DNA from: Bin80 sp965219915
GTDB taxonomy: Bacteria; Bacteroidota; Rhodothermia; Rhodothermales; Bin80
Length of the DNA: 64,000 nucleotides
Direction: 5' to 3'
Assembly: GCA_965219915.1 (NCBI GenBank)
Contig: OZ244794.1
Coordinates: 2,170,001-2,234,000 of the forward strand
In this document: piece by piece, positions 19,901 through 29,482 of the stretch
Layout of the letters: every line of letters starts with the position of its first letter
Numbering within the stretch: position 1 is the first letter of the stretch
Notes under the pieces: generated by a model
What the model saw: the letters and a program-made list of their open reading frames with translations, nothing else
Told to the model about the DNA's origin: nothing
The model's database searches: none
Made by a program: the position numbers and the translations under genes

Positions 19901-20977
19901 CATCAGCAGCTTGCCCTCGTTGAGACCACTTTTGACCGAGACTTGGCGAGGTTACAATCGGATCTGTCTGAGAAATTTTTCGATCTGGTGGATGGACATA
20001 CGACGACATCCAATATTGAGTCACGCGATGGAGAGATCGTTGTAATGAAAGGGGCAAAAATCCTTAAGTCAAGTTTTAAGGATGTGCAAGTGCATGAGAT
20101 CAACCCAAAATTCTCGGTAGAGGCAACGCCCGCAGTGAATCGCAATCTGGGCAAGTTGTTCAAGAACTTTGATGCAGCTGTTGCCACGATTGACGCAAAG
20201 TTCAAACGTGAGCGTCATCGGGTACAAATGGGAGACGAACTGTCTCCTGGGATTGTGCAGTTGGCGAAAGTTGCGGTTGCTAAAAAACGCAAGATTCAGG
20301 TCGGGGATAAGATGGCAGGCCGGCATGGCAACAAAGGGGTTGTTGCACGCATTGTGCCAGTTGAAGACATGCCATTTCTTGCTGATGGTACGCCAGTTGA
20401 CATCGTACTCAATCCCTTGGGTGTACCTTCCCGAATGAATCTGGGCCAGATCTACGAGACACTTCTTGGCTGGGCCGGCGCCAAATTGGGCAAACGGTTT
20501 GCTACGCCAAGCTTCGATGGTCCGACCATGGAAGATCTTACCGAGGCTATGGCGGAGGCCGGATTACCGGTAGATGGCAGGACGCAACTGTATGATGGAT
20601 TAACAGGAGAACCGTTTGACCAAAAGACTACGGTTGGACAAATTTACATGTTGAAGCTAAGTCACCTGGTTGACGATAAGATTCACGCCCGATCAATTGG
20701 GCCTTACAGTCTGATCACCCAACAACCCCTGGGTGGTAAAGCGCAGTTCGGTGGGCAGAGACTCGGTGAAATGGAAGTATGGGCAATGTATGCCTACGGT
20801 GCTTCAAATGTGTTGAAAGAGATGCTCACTTTCAAAAGTGACGATGTGCAGGGGCGCTCCAAGACATACGAATGTATCGTCAAAGGGGAGAATATGCCAG
20901 CGGCCGGTACCCCAGAGAGTTTCAACGTACTTGTTCGAGAACTTCAGGGACTCGGTTTAGAGGTAACGCTTGACTAG
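16973..20977 (+). CDS. rpoB: DNA-directed RNA polymerase subunit beta
   Basis: 1334-residue beta subunit from the ATG at 16973; a GTG two codons earlier is also in frame. The rifampicin-binding region is complete (FGTNQLSQFMDQTNPLAEL, then HKRRMSALGPGGLTRERAG). The later blocks are also intact: GPNIGLISSL, RGYNFEDAIVLSERL and GDKMAGRHGNKGVV. Two acidic features stand out: a run of Asp/Glu at about 108-125, and an insertion at about 258-331 with repeated TGE/TGD motifs (see findings). rpoC follows 45 bases downstream. Confidence 0.98.
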   Translation: MSEKNGHHVARTNFARSRSVLDYPDFLDVQLGSYEDFVQAKLPPDQRSDEKGLQRIFKSQFPIEDTKGRYTLEFFEYSLGAPKHTIEECLSQGLHYAIPVKARLRLSANDDDDEDEADETVEQEVYLGDLPAMTDRGSFIINGAERVVVSQLHRSPGVFFGQAIHANGTRLYSARIIPIRGSWIEFSTDVQNVIWAYIDRKRKMPVTTLLRTLGFGETDEIIRLFNLAKGVSTGKHHHFQRAISGRLAFDVVKPVTPIRDLDGETGEFRGGYIEQETGKAIEIKTQEADDYVEILDKQTGELIEGLDKETGDPVEYINESTGEVVEERVINRLLLPAEHVITEDDWEILNEYEVGRIYVLHEENADLLDTSSLVKTLRRDPSSNQEEALKELYRVLRDAEPPDSDAAKNILDRLIFSEKRYDLGAVGRYRINKRLGLKVSEETVTLTQEDIVAIIRKLLELRAGRSGLDDIDHLSNRRVRTVGEQLGLQFSLGLARMARTIRERMNARDADSLTPQDLVNAKTISSVINTFFGTNQLSQFMDQTNPLAELTHKRRMSALGPGGLTRERAGFEVRDVHYTHYGRLCPIETPEGPNIGLISSLCVHGRINHFGFIETPYRVVREGKVTDSIIYLSAEEEDDAVIAQANARIDDDGNFLDDLVRCRYRGEVPSERPDRIQYMDISPNQIVSPSASIIPFLEHDDANRALMGSNMQRQAVPLLRAEAPIVGTGMEGRVARDSRAALVAEGKGVVEYVDARRIIIRYNQSHVARKLAFEEPVKEYPLTKFRRTNQDTCINQKPIVEVGQKVAEGTVLTDGFSTEKGELALGKNVLVAFMPWRGYNFEDAIVLSERLVAEDVFTSVHIESFDLQVRETKRGQEELTREIPNVSVESTKDLDERGIIRVGAEVKAGDIIVGKITPKGETDPTPEEKLLRAIFGDKAGDVKDASLKAPPGMKGVVIDTQLFSRRNSDPESKKREHQQLALVETTFDRDLARLQSDLSEKFFDLVDGHTTTSNIESRDGEIVVMKGAKILKSSFKDVQVHEINPKFSVEATPAVNRNLGKLFKNFDAAVATIDAKFKRERHRVQMGDELSPGIVQLAKVAVAKKRKIQVGDKMAGRHGNKGVVARIVPVEDMPFLADGTPVDIVLNPLGVPSRMNLGQIYETLLGWAGAKLGKRFATPSFDGPTMEDLTEAMAEAGLPVDGRTQLYDGLTGEPFDQKTTVGQIYMLKLSHLVDDKIHARSIGPYSLITQQPLGGKAQFGGQRLGEMEVWAMYAYGASNVLKEMLTFKSDDVQGRSKTYECIVKGENMPAAGTPESFNVLVRELQGLGLEVTLD

Positions 20978-21022
20978 TTTCAGGCATCCCATTCAATTTT
21001 AATATCCAAAGGCTGACCTACT

Positions 21023-24000
21023 ATGCCGTACGGGAACACCCCATCGCAGAGGAAAACGTTTTCGTCCATCACGATCAATCTGGCTTCACCGGAAGTGATT
21101 CTGGATAGAAGTCATGGAGAGGTACTAAAACCCGAAACTATTAACTATCGCAGCTTCAAGCCCGAAAAGGATGGGCTATTCTGCGAGAAAATCTTTGGCC
21201 CGGTTAAAGATTGGGAGTGCTACTGCAGTAAGTACAAGCGCATTCGGTATAAAGGGATTATCTGTGACCGGTGTGGGGTTGAGGTAACCAGAAAGAGTGT
21301 GCGCCGCGAACGCATGGGGCATATTGCTCTGTCAGTGCCGGTTGTGCATATCTGGTATTTTCGGACACTTCCAAATAAGATTGGTCATCTTCTCAATCTC
21401 CGCACCAAGAAGCTCGAAAAGGTTATCTATTATGAAGAATATGTTGTAGTCCAGGCCGGATGCGCTGCCGAACATGGAATAGAAGACAACCAGCTCCTGA
21501 AAGAGGAAGACTACTACGATGTGCTCTACAAGATCAGAGACGATAATAACCGTTTATCTGACGATGATCCTGATAAATTCATTGCGATGATTGGGGGTGA
21601 GGCGATTGAGTTTATGCTCAAACGCCTCCGATTGGAAGAACTCTCTCATGAACTTCGTTTCCAAATTAAAACGGAGAGCAGCCAGCAGCGTAAAGCGGAC
21701 GCGATCAAGCGACTGACCGTTGTTGAGGCTTTCCGGGATGCGAACCGGCGTTTGGAGAACCATCCAGAATGGATGGTATTGCGCGTGATTCCTGTAATAC
21801 CGCCGGAATTGCGCCCACTGGTTCCCCTTGAGGGAGGCAGGTTTGCAACGAGTGATCTCAATGACCTGTATCGCCGAGTGATCATCCGAAATAACCGACT
21901 CCAGCGTCTTATCGATATCAAGGCTCCTGAGGTTATACTGCGAAACGAGAAGCGTATGCTTCAAGAGGCCGTGGACAGTCTCTTTGATAATTCCCGCAAA
22001 GCCAACGCCGTGCGCAGTGATAATAATCGCGCGCTGAAGAGCCTCTCAGACATGCTCAAAGGCAAACAGGGGCGCTTCCGCCAGAACCTACTGGGTAAAC
22101 GCGTGGACTACTCGGGGCGCTCGGTCATTGTTGTAGGCCCGGAACTGGATTTGCATCAATGCGGGCTACCAAAGGAAATGGCAGCGGAATTGTTCAAGCC
22201 ATTTGTGATACGGAAGCTGATTGAGCGGGGAGTTGTGAAGACGGTCAAGAGTGCCAAGAAAGTTGTTGATAAACGAACGGCGGAGGTTTGGGATATCCTG
22301 GAGAAGGTGATCCAGGGACGCCCAGTAATGCTGAACCGGGCTCCCACGCTTCATAGATTGGGTTTTCAGGCATTCCAGCCGATTCTTACAGAAGGGAAGG
22401 CGATACAACTGCATCCACTCGTTTGCACGGCATTTAACGCGGACTTTGACGGAGATCAAATGGCAGTTCACGTCCCCCTCGGACACGCTGCCTGCATGGA
22501 GGCTATGATTTTGATGCTCTCGAGTCATAACATCCTGTCCCCCGCTCATGGTGGCCCAATCACCGTACCGACGCAGGATATGGTACTCGGTCTCTACTAC
22601 CTCACCAAATCACGCCCCGGATGCAAAGGAGAAGGGATGCGGTTTGCCTCTTTGACTGAGGTTCGGCAAGCGTACGATCAGAAACAGGTAGATCTTCATG
22701 CCAAGATAAAAGTTCGTCTTGATACTGGAGAGATCATTGGCACGACGGTAGGACGCGTACTTTTCAATGAAGTAGTACCGAATGATCTACCCTATATCAA
22801 TGATGTGCTTACCAAGAAAAACTTGCGGCGTATCATCGGCCAAGTGCTGAATGCCACGGACTTTCCGCAGACGGCACGTTTCCTGGATGAAATCAAACGT
22901 GCTGGTTTTGAGTGCGCCACAACAGCTGGGCTAACATTCTCGTTAGCAGATATTGTGGTTCCGGATGAGAAGCTGTCCTTTATTGATGCTGCTAAGAACA
23001 AAGTAGCAACGGCTCATGCTAATTATGAGGAGGGCTACATCACGGATAACGAGCGCCACAATCAGGTCATAGATATCTGGACGCGAACGAATAATCGTGT
23101 ATCAGAAGTCCTCTTTGATACTCTGAAGGAGCATGAGGAAGGCTTCAATGCTATTTACATGATGGCAGATTCCGGTGCTCGTGGTTCAAAGGAGCAGATT
23201 CGGCAGTTGGGAGGAATGCGTGGTCTGATGGCAAAGCCGCAAAAAAGCCTCGTGGGGTCTGCGGGAGAGATCATAGAAGATCCTATCGTGTCCAATTTTA
23301 AGGAAGGGCTGTCCGTTCTGGAATACTTTATATCGACGCATGGTGCACGAAAGGGCCTTGCGGACACAGCTCTCAAAACAGCTGATGCCGGGTACCTCAC
23401 GCGGCGGCTTGTGGATGTGGCTCAGGATGTTACGATCACGCAATTCGACTGTGGTACGCTGCGTGGAATCGGCATTACCTCCCTCAAGGATAATGAGGTT
23501 GTCGTAGAACCACTCGCAGACAGAATTCTTGGACGCGTTTCGCTGCACGATGTACGAGATCCGCTTACGGACGAGTTGATCGTTGCAGCAAATGAACTTA
23601 TCGACGAAAGCAAATCCAAGCATATAGCGGAAACCAGCATTGAGCGAGTAGAAATCCGTTCAGTTTTGACTTGCGAATCCAAACGAGGAGCCTGTTCGCT
23701 ATGTTATGGGCGTAACCTGGGTACGGGGCGCTTGGTTGAATCCGGGGAGGCGGTGGGCGTCATTGCAGCCCAATCAATCGGTGAACCGGGTACACAGCTG
23801 ACGCTTCGGACCTTCCACGTTGGTGGTACGGCTAGTCGTATTGAGGCGGAGAGCACGATCAAAAGCAAGTTTGGGGGGCGGGTTGTTTACGAAAACCTGC
23901 GTACTGTTTCGTTCGAAGGGACGAAAGGTCCCACAGAGATTGTTCTTACTCGACAGGGAGGGATCCGAATAGTTGATGACGAGAACCGACAGTTATTCTC

Positions 24001-25342
24001 GTCGATCATTCCGTTTGGAGCTGAGGTGCTTGTAGCGGAAGGAGCCATGATAGAGAAGGAAGCGATTCTTGCCAGTTGGGATCCGTATAACAGCGTAATC
24101 CTGTCCGAGGTATCGGGGTCGGTCGTATTTCACGACATTATTGAAGGGACAACGTTAAGGGAGGAGTCAGACAAGCTTATTGGCCATAAGGAAAAGGTTG
24201 TTATTGAAACCCGTGAGCGTTCATTAACCCCGGCAATTCGCATATCTATGGCGGACGGCGGGCAACGGGAATATCCACTGCCCGTACGAGCCCGATTGCA
24301 GGTCAACGAAGGAGATGTTGTGCAAGCCGGTCAGGTGTTGGCAAAGATTCCTCGACAGTCGGCCAGGACTCGTGATATTACGGGCGGTTTGCCACGTGTG
24401 ACGGAGCTCTTTGAAGCCCGGACTCCAACGGATGCAGCCATCGTGAGTGAGATTGACGGTCTGGTTAGCTTTGGCGGTAGAAAGCGTGGTGCGCAGGAAG
24501 TTATTGTTACGAGTCGTGACGGAATTGATGTGCACACCTACCTTGTTTCATTACAGAAGCATATCCTGGTACATGAAAACGATTTTGTTCGTGCAGGGGA
24601 TGCGCTTTCGGACGGACAGATATCCCCGCGTGACATTCTTCGGATTAAAGGTGCGCGAGCGGTCCAGGAGTATCTTGTGAATGAGATTCAGGAGGTTTAT
24701 AGACTACAGGGCGTTGCGATCAACGATAAGCATATTGAGGTGATGGTGCGCCAGATGATGCAGAAAGTGTACATCACCGATCCCGGGGACACTTCACTGT
24801 TGGAGGCGGAGGCTATAGCCCGCTTTCAGATTGAAGAACTCAATGATGCCTTGTACGACAAATTCATTGTAACCGATGCTGGTGAATCTGATTTGCGGAT
24901 TGGCGCTCTGATTGACAGGCGTCAACTGCGTGAAGTGAATTCAGAAATGAGACGGCGTGACTTACAGAGTGTTACGGTGCGCGAGGCGCAACTTGCAGTG
25001 GGTGAACCCATGCTTTTGGGAATTACTCGGGCAGCACTTGCCACCGATTCCTTTGTATCGGCTGCGTCATTCCAGGATACGACCAAGGTATTGACCGAAG
25101 CAGCGATCGGGGCCAAGGTTGATCCACTCTATGGACTCAAAGAGAATGTTATTGTCGGTCACTTGATTCCTGCCGGCACGGGGCAACCGCGCTTCCGTGA
25201 CATTGTTGTTGGCTCCAAGTCAGAACTGGAAGAGCTACAGGCTGCGATCAACGCTGAACTCGGGCAGACAATTGCTGGGATTGGAACACCAACAAGTGAG
25301 CCGCCAATAAAGAGGGCCAAGCCCGTACTCGAGCTCGAGTAG
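21023..25342 (+). CDS. rpoC: DNA-directed RNA polymerase subunit beta'
   Basis: 1439-residue beta' subunit. It has the N-terminal zinc ribbon (CYCSKYKRIRYKGIICDRCG, about 70-89), the catalytic NADFDGDQMAVH loop with the three Mg-binding aspartates (about 472-482), the bridge and trigger helix region (ADSGARGSKEQIRQLGGMRG) and the second zinc site (CESKRGACSLCYG, about 884-896). The length is in the range typical of Bacteroidota. It ends the secE-to-rpoC cluster and converges on the NCS2 transporter gene with 40 bases between stop codons. Confidence 0.98.
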   Translation: MPYGNTPSQRKTFSSITINLASPEVILDRSHGEVLKPETINYRSFKPEKDGLFCEKIFGPVKDWECYCSKYKRIRYKGIICDRCGVEVTRKSVRRERMGHIALSVPVVHIWYFRTLPNKIGHLLNLRTKKLEKVIYYEEYVVVQAGCAAEHGIEDNQLLKEEDYYDVLYKIRDDNNRLSDDDPDKFIAMIGGEAIEFMLKRLRLEELSHELRFQIKTESSQQRKADAIKRLTVVEAFRDANRRLENHPEWMVLRVIPVIPPELRPLVPLEGGRFATSDLNDLYRRVIIRNNRLQRLIDIKAPEVILRNEKRMLQEAVDSLFDNSRKANAVRSDNNRALKSLSDMLKGKQGRFRQNLLGKRVDYSGRSVIVVGPELDLHQCGLPKEMAAELFKPFVIRKLIERGVVKTVKSAKKVVDKRTAEVWDILEKVIQGRPVMLNRAPTLHRLGFQAFQPILTEGKAIQLHPLVCTAFNADFDGDQMAVHVPLGHAACMEAMILMLSSHNILSPAHGGPITVPTQDMVLGLYYLTKSRPGCKGEGMRFASLTEVRQAYDQKQVDLHAKIKVRLDTGEIIGTTVGRVLFNEVVPNDLPYINDVLTKKNLRRIIGQVLNATDFPQTARFLDEIKRAGFECATTAGLTFSLADIVVPDEKLSFIDAAKNKVATAHANYEEGYITDNERHNQVIDIWTRTNNRVSEVLFDTLKEHEEGFNAIYMMADSGARGSKEQIRQLGGMRGLMAKPQKSLVGSAGEIIEDPIVSNFKEGLSVLEYFISTHGARKGLADTALKTADAGYLTRRLVDVAQDVTITQFDCGTLRGIGITSLKDNEVVVEPLADRILGRVSLHDVRDPLTDELIVAANELIDESKSKHIAETSIERVEIRSVLTCESKRGACSLCYGRNLGTGRLVESGEAVGVIAAQSIGEPGTQLTLRTFHVGGTASRIEAESTIKSKFGGRVVYENLRTVSFEGTKGPTEIVLTRQGGIRIVDDENRQLFSSIIPFGAEVLVAEGAMIEKEAILASWDPYNSVILSEVSGSVVFHDIIEGTTLREESDKLIGHKEKVVIETRERSLTPAIRISMADGGQREYPLPVRARLQVNEGDVVQAGQVLAKIPRQSARTRDITGGLPRVTELFEARTPTDAAIVSEIDGLVSFGGRKRGAQEVIVTSRDGIDVHTYLVSLQKHILVHENDFVRAGDALSDGQISPRDILRIKGARAVQEYLVNEIQEVYRLQGVAINDKHIEVMVRQMMQKVYITDPGDTSLLEAEAIARFQIEELNDALYDKFIVTDAGESDLRIGALIDRRQLREVNSEMRRRDLQSVTVREAQLAVGEPMLLGITRAALATDSFVSAASFQDTTKVLTEAAIGAKVDPLYGLKENVIVGHLIPAGTGQPRFRDIVVGSKSELEELQAAINAELGQTIAGIGTPTSEPPIKRAKPVLELE

Positions 25343-25382
25343 CTGCGGATGTGAGTTTTAGCGTGCTTGAAGCGTCCTGGTA

Positions 25383-27161
25383 TCAGATGGAACCACGGCG
25401 ATTTGAAGTGGACTTTCTCACCTCCAGGGTGATTATATCTGTACCGTGGTAGCGTTCATGTTGGACGGAAGTCGTCAGGTGCTTGAGCATGCGGAGTGAG
25501 ACTTCCCTCTCCAAGTCCGGCCCCGAAAAGTCCGATCCCACAAGTGCAATCCGGTCCTGGAGGTTCTCCTTGGAGTCGGCAGCTATGAACTCTAAGACAG
25601 CTTGCTCCGATTCCGCTTTGATCATCAGTTGGAGGAGTCCTTTTTCTTCGGCTGATTCTGCTTGATTGCAAAGTATCAGTAACGCTTCTTCAGCAGCCCC
25701 CTCAACCTGTATGGTGAAATCATCGGACCAGGAGTGGGTCTTGGAAATTTTTTGCACAAAGGAATTGATCTCTGGAAGAGAATTGATCTCCAAGTCCACC
25801 ACCATACGCTTCCGGGTCTTAAAGGCGAACTCGGATACAAGGGTCAATAGAATGGCAACCAAGCCACCCCCAACCATTCCATTTTCGAATGTTCCTGCCG
25901 CAATACTGCTCACGAAGTCTGGGTAAATTGCACCACTTTGAAGTCCTGAGCCAATCCAGAAAGATATCCCGCAGATTAGGCCATTTCGATAATCGATACC
26001 GGACTGGACTACGATTTTCATCCCCAGCATAAAAAGCATAGCAATCAGAACCATGATAAACGCCCCGACAACAGGCGCAGGGATCGCAAGAACGAGCGCA
26101 AGGAATTTTGGGATCAGGGCCAGAAATAAAAATATGATCCCAAGCGCAACACCGACAACTCTGGATGCTACGCCGGTGAGCTCAACCATAGAAACCGAAC
26201 TGGAGTAGGTCGTATTTGGGATGGTTCCAACCAGCCCGGAGAGAAGGTTACCTACACCATCTGCCGAGAGCGCCCCCTGAACTGTACGGTGGTCGGAGGC
26301 GCGAGGAGTCCGCCAGGAGATTTGCTGAATAGCAATCGAATCCCCAACAGTCTCAATGGCTCCAATCATGGTAACGAAGATGAAGGCGGGCAAGAGAGCC
26401 CAAAAAACGGGGCCAAATGACAGATCTATGCCTGGCCAACCCGTGGTAGGAAAGCCAACCCAATTGGCATCGGCAACAGACTGTAAATCGTACATCCCAA
26501 AAAACAGGGCAACGACAGTTCCAGCAGCTACGCCGATCATCGGTGCCCATAAACGGATTATCCCCCGTGCCTTCATGGCTAACAGTAGCGTAATCACAAG
26601 AACCGTGCCTGCACTTAGTACAAATCCTGTTGGATCCATGTCTGTAGAGGAAGCCCCTGGGTCAATAACCGGTTCCATCATATCAAACAGGATGGGCATT
26701 ACCGTTACTGCGATGAGCATAATCACCGTACCAGTAACCGTAGGGGTAAGTACGCGTCTGAATCGGGCAAGCTTAGCAGCGAAAAGGAGCTGCATGAGTG
26801 CCGATACGATGATTAGGGTTGCCATAGTAGCAGGACCACCCTTGACGAGCGCCCCAATACAAACTCCGATAAAAGCACCGGAGGTGCCCATAAGCAGGAT
26901 ATATCCGGCGCCAACCCTGAACTTTCCCAAGGCCTGAAGGATGGTAGAGATACCGCAGACGACCACCGCAGCAAAGACAGCCCAGGCCAAATACTCGTTG
27001 GCCCCGTCCCCCATTGCTGAACGGATAATTATGGCCGGCGTGAGAACAACTCCCCCGATACTGAGAAGTGCTAATTGCAAACCCATGCCTATGGTCAGAG
27101 GCAGCGGTGGCTTTTCGCTGGGGTCGTATCGAATATCAGTATTGGTAGAAATGTCTGCCAT
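25383..27161 (-). CDS. NCS2-family (solute carrier 23) nucleobase transporter with RsbW-like C-terminal domain
   Basis: 592 residues. The first 455 or so form a polytopic NCS2-type symporter, probably for xanthine, uracil or a related base. Hydrophobic helices include GLQLALLSIGGVVLTPAII, and family motifs include VTMIGAIETVGDSIAIQQIS and GLVGTIPNTTYSSSVSM. After TRKRM, residues about 460-592 form a soluble domain absent from standard members. Its pattern (SLPEINSFVQKI, VEGAAEEALLIL, GTDIITLEVR) resembles the histidine-kinase-like ATPase fold of RsbW/SpoIIAB anti-sigma factors, but the N-box Asn and glycine-rich boxes are degenerate. Nothing else suggests an operon. The transporter call is firm; the tail assignment is an inference from pattern. 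Confidence 0.82.
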   Translation of the reverse strand: MADISTNTDIRYDPSEKPPLPLTIGMGLQLALLSIGGVVLTPAIIIRSAMGDGANEYLAWAVFAAVVVCGISTILQALGKFRVGAGYILLMGTSGAFIGVCIGALVKGGPATMATLIIVSALMQLLFAAKLARFRRVLTPTVTGTVIMLIAVTVMPILFDMMEPVIDPGASSTDMDPTGFVLSAGTVLVITLLLAMKARGIIRLWAPMIGVAAGTVVALFFGMYDLQSVADANWVGFPTTGWPGIDLSFGPVFWALLPAFIFVTMIGAIETVGDSIAIQQISWRTPRASDHRTVQGALSADGVGNLLSGLVGTIPNTTYSSSVSMVELTGVASRVVGVALGIIFLFLALIPKFLALVLAIPAPVVGAFIMVLIAMLFMLGMKIVVQSGIDYRNGLICGISFWIGSGLQSGAIYPDFVSSIAAGTFENGMVGGGLVAILLTLVSEFAFKTRKRMVVDLEINSLPEINSFVQKISKTHSWSDDFTIQVEGAAEEALLILCNQAESAEEKGLLQLMIKAESEQAVLEFIAADSKENLQDRIALVGSDFSGPDLEREVSLRMLKHLTTSVQHERYHGTDIITLEVRKSTSNRRGSI

Positions 27162-27190
27162 TTTAAGAGTGTAATGTAGGCGTGGCCAGG

Positions 27191-29482
27191 CTAGTTCAAG
27201 TTTTCAAATTTCTCGTTTGCAATTGGGTAGTGATGCCACCCTTTAAAATCAAAATGCCACCATTCTGCTTCATAAACAGTGAAGCCCGCTTCCTCCATTA
27301 CATCACGGAGGAGTTCTCGATGGTAGCGGGCCTCACTACTACCACCGGGATAATCAGCGTATGCACGAGGAGTGAATTCATCGTATCCGCTCACACTGGC
27401 TGCAATCTCTCCCGAAGATAAGTAATAGAGCCCAATGTCTACAGCGCAGCCGCGGTTATGGCGTGACCCGTTTGCGGGGTTGGCTACAAAATGTCGCAAA
27501 TCGTCAGGGGTGGCATCGTAAAACATTTTGGTGACATACCACGGACGATATCCATCGTAGACGACTAGACCGTAGCCGAACTGTTTCAAGGACTGATGGG
27601 CCGAGAGCAATGCCTCTGCTGCTGGGCGTTGCAGGAACGCCCGCGCCTGAGTATAGAAGACCTCGTCCATGAAATTATCACGCGTTGCGTAGCGTATATC
27701 CAGTTTGATCGTTTCGTCGAGTGTAGTCAGTTCGACCAGATCTATATCTCTAAACACCCCTTCTTCGTCTGGAGGAGTTGCTTTCATTGCTGTGCGACGC
27801 AGCGAATCCATAGGTGCGCGAGGTATAATCTTGAAAACTGCACCATCCTCTGGCTCAATATTGCGACGCTTGAAAACAATGCCCTCAAGATTCGCCTCAA
27901 CTGCACGACCGTTGTCGTCACGAGCAAATTTGAGGGTTTCTTCCGCATACAGGCTGTAGTAGGGAAAGCGGTAGAGATCGTCGGCGATTTTTTCCAAGGG
28001 ATATTCAAAGAACCATTCAATGAGGGCGTGTAATTGACCTTCGGATTCATAGATGTATAAGACATTGTGGTCCCATCCGTATTCCCCGATCAATCCTTGT
28101 TGTTCGACTGATGGAGGGGCCGGGCGATGAGCCGGACGACGGCCGAAACGCCCGTCAATAGATATCAGTGTATCATTCGATACACTGAAGTAATCTCCGT
28201 ATCCCAGTTTTCCGTCCGTCACAAATTCGTTGTTCTCTTCTCTCACAGCCACTCTTACGGGTTCCTTCTCAAACCAGAGCTTCCCATTGCGCTCAGTTAG
28301 TACGATATCCTCACCATACGCACCGCCAACCGCCCTTGCCGTTACGGAATCCACGAGTGCATGGGTAGGTCTGGTTGGTAATGGGTTGCCATTTTTTGAC
28401 GCCAGAACAAGATCTAGTGCGTATGCTGCAATACGATCAACCACCGAATTGACTGCATCAAGGTTCGCGACAACAGCTACCCCTATCTCCTGACCGGGCA
28501 AGGCATAAACACGTGTGCTGTAGCCATAGATCATACCAGCGTGTCCTATGCGTAATTGACCATTGTGGTCAGATACATGAAATCCTATTCCAAATCCACT
28601 TGAATCGTCTGAGAACTGCACGGTCCACATTTCCCGGAGTAACTGTGCACTGAGGAGGTCAGGACGCTCATCACGTTCAATGGCGAACAGTGTATGAATG
28701 AATTTTCCGAGGTCTTGTGTAGTGGTATAAAGGTTGCCTGCCGGTCCGATACCGAGTTCGAATACAGGTGCTTCGGTGAGTTCGGTAGTATCGTAGCGCC
28801 ACATGAAGCCCAGCCCCAGATTATTTCGTAAGTCTTCACGTGGGGCGAAGCTGGTGTTTTTGAGCCCCATCGGATCAATCAACTGGCTCTGAACAAATTC
28901 ATTGAAAGGCATGCCAGCCGCCTGGCTCAGTATATGGCCTGCCAGACTCACAGCAGCATTGGAGTATTTAGTTCTCTTTGTCGGCGCGCTGATCAGCCGT
29001 GTATTGTTCAGGCTTTCTACGGTGTTGGACAGGGTAGGGGATGTATCGTCGAAATAATGCCCCACCGGGGGTTCACGAACCAGCCCGGACCTGTGGCTGA
29101 GCAGCTGCCGGAGTGTAATAGGGGTGTCATATGGTTTATCCGGGGCAAAATCGGGTACCCACGAAGTAACAGGTTCGTCAAGACTCAAGAGACTATCCTC
29201 GACCATCTGCATCACTGCGAGTGCGGTAAAAAGTTTGGAAACAGAGGCTACGCGATATACAGTTTGAGAGGTAGTAGGTACCTCGGGTGAAGCCTCTCCA
29301 TATCCTTTTGACCAAGCAACCTGATCCCCGTCAACTATCGTGATGGAGAGGGCAGGAATCTCCTTTGCAGTCAGTTCGGAGGAGATGAACGCATCGATGT
29401 GAGTTTCCCATGATGGCGTTGTCTGGTCGGAGCAGGCAACCAGCAGGCAAAGCCCGAGTGCAATCAAGTATCGCATTCGCAT
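27191..29482 (-). CDS. Lipoprotein fusing a serine beta-lactamase-like domain to a VanX-type D-Ala-D-Ala dipeptidase
   Basis: 763 residues from the ATG at 29482, chosen because it starts a lipoprotein signal with lipobox LLVAC (Cys17). The frame extends 33 codons further upstream. Residues about 25-380 are a class C beta-lactamase/D-alanyl-D-alanine peptidase-like domain with SVSK (Ser80, Lys83), YSN (in KYSNAAVSLAG) and a HAG box (GHAGMIYGY). A beta-rich middle follows. Residues about 560-763 are a peptidase M15D domain with the VanX pattern: YDGYRPW, SRHNRGCAVDIG (SxHxxGxAxD zinc ligands) and EAEWWHFDF. Both active sites look intact, so a periplasmic cell-wall peptide role is likely. Confidence 0.85.
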   Translation of the reverse strand: MRMRYLIALGLCLLVACSDQTTPSWETHIDAFISSELTAKEIPALSITIVDGDQVAWSKGYGEASPEVPTTSQTVYRVASVSKLFTALAVMQMVEDSLLSLDEPVTSWVPDFAPDKPYDTPITLRQLLSHRSGLVREPPVGHYFDDTSPTLSNTVESLNNTRLISAPTKRTKYSNAAVSLAGHILSQAAGMPFNEFVQSQLIDPMGLKNTSFAPREDLRNNLGLGFMWRYDTTELTEAPVFELGIGPAGNLYTTTQDLGKFIHTLFAIERDERPDLLSAQLLREMWTVQFSDDSSGFGIGFHVSDHNGQLRIGHAGMIYGYSTRVYALPGQEIGVAVVANLDAVNSVVDRIAAYALDLVLASKNGNPLPTRPTHALVDSVTARAVGGAYGEDIVLTERNGKLWFEKEPVRVAVREENNEFVTDGKLGYGDYFSVSNDTLISIDGRFGRRPAHRPAPPSVEQQGLIGEYGWDHNVLYIYESEGQLHALIEWFFEYPLEKIADDLYRFPYYSLYAEETLKFARDDNGRAVEANLEGIVFKRRNIEPEDGAVFKIIPRAPMDSLRRTAMKATPPDEEGVFRDIDLVELTTLDETIKLDIRYATRDNFMDEVFYTQARAFLQRPAAEALLSAHQSLKQFGYGLVVYDGYRPWYVTKMFYDATPDDLRHFVANPANGSRHNRGCAVDIGLYYLSSGEIAASVSGYDEFTPRAYADYPGGSSEARYHRELLRDVMEEAGFTVYEAEWWHFDFKGWHHYPIANEKFENLN

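Noticed and set aside
26356..26937. 193-codon plus-strand frame opposite the NCS2 gene
   Set aside because: Antisense to an intact, recognisable transporter; no independent domain evidence.
27191..29482. Glycopeptide resistance locus
   Set aside because: VanX-like domain only; no vanH, vanA or vanRS-type genes nearby, and it is fused to a serine hydrolase domain in a lipoprotein.
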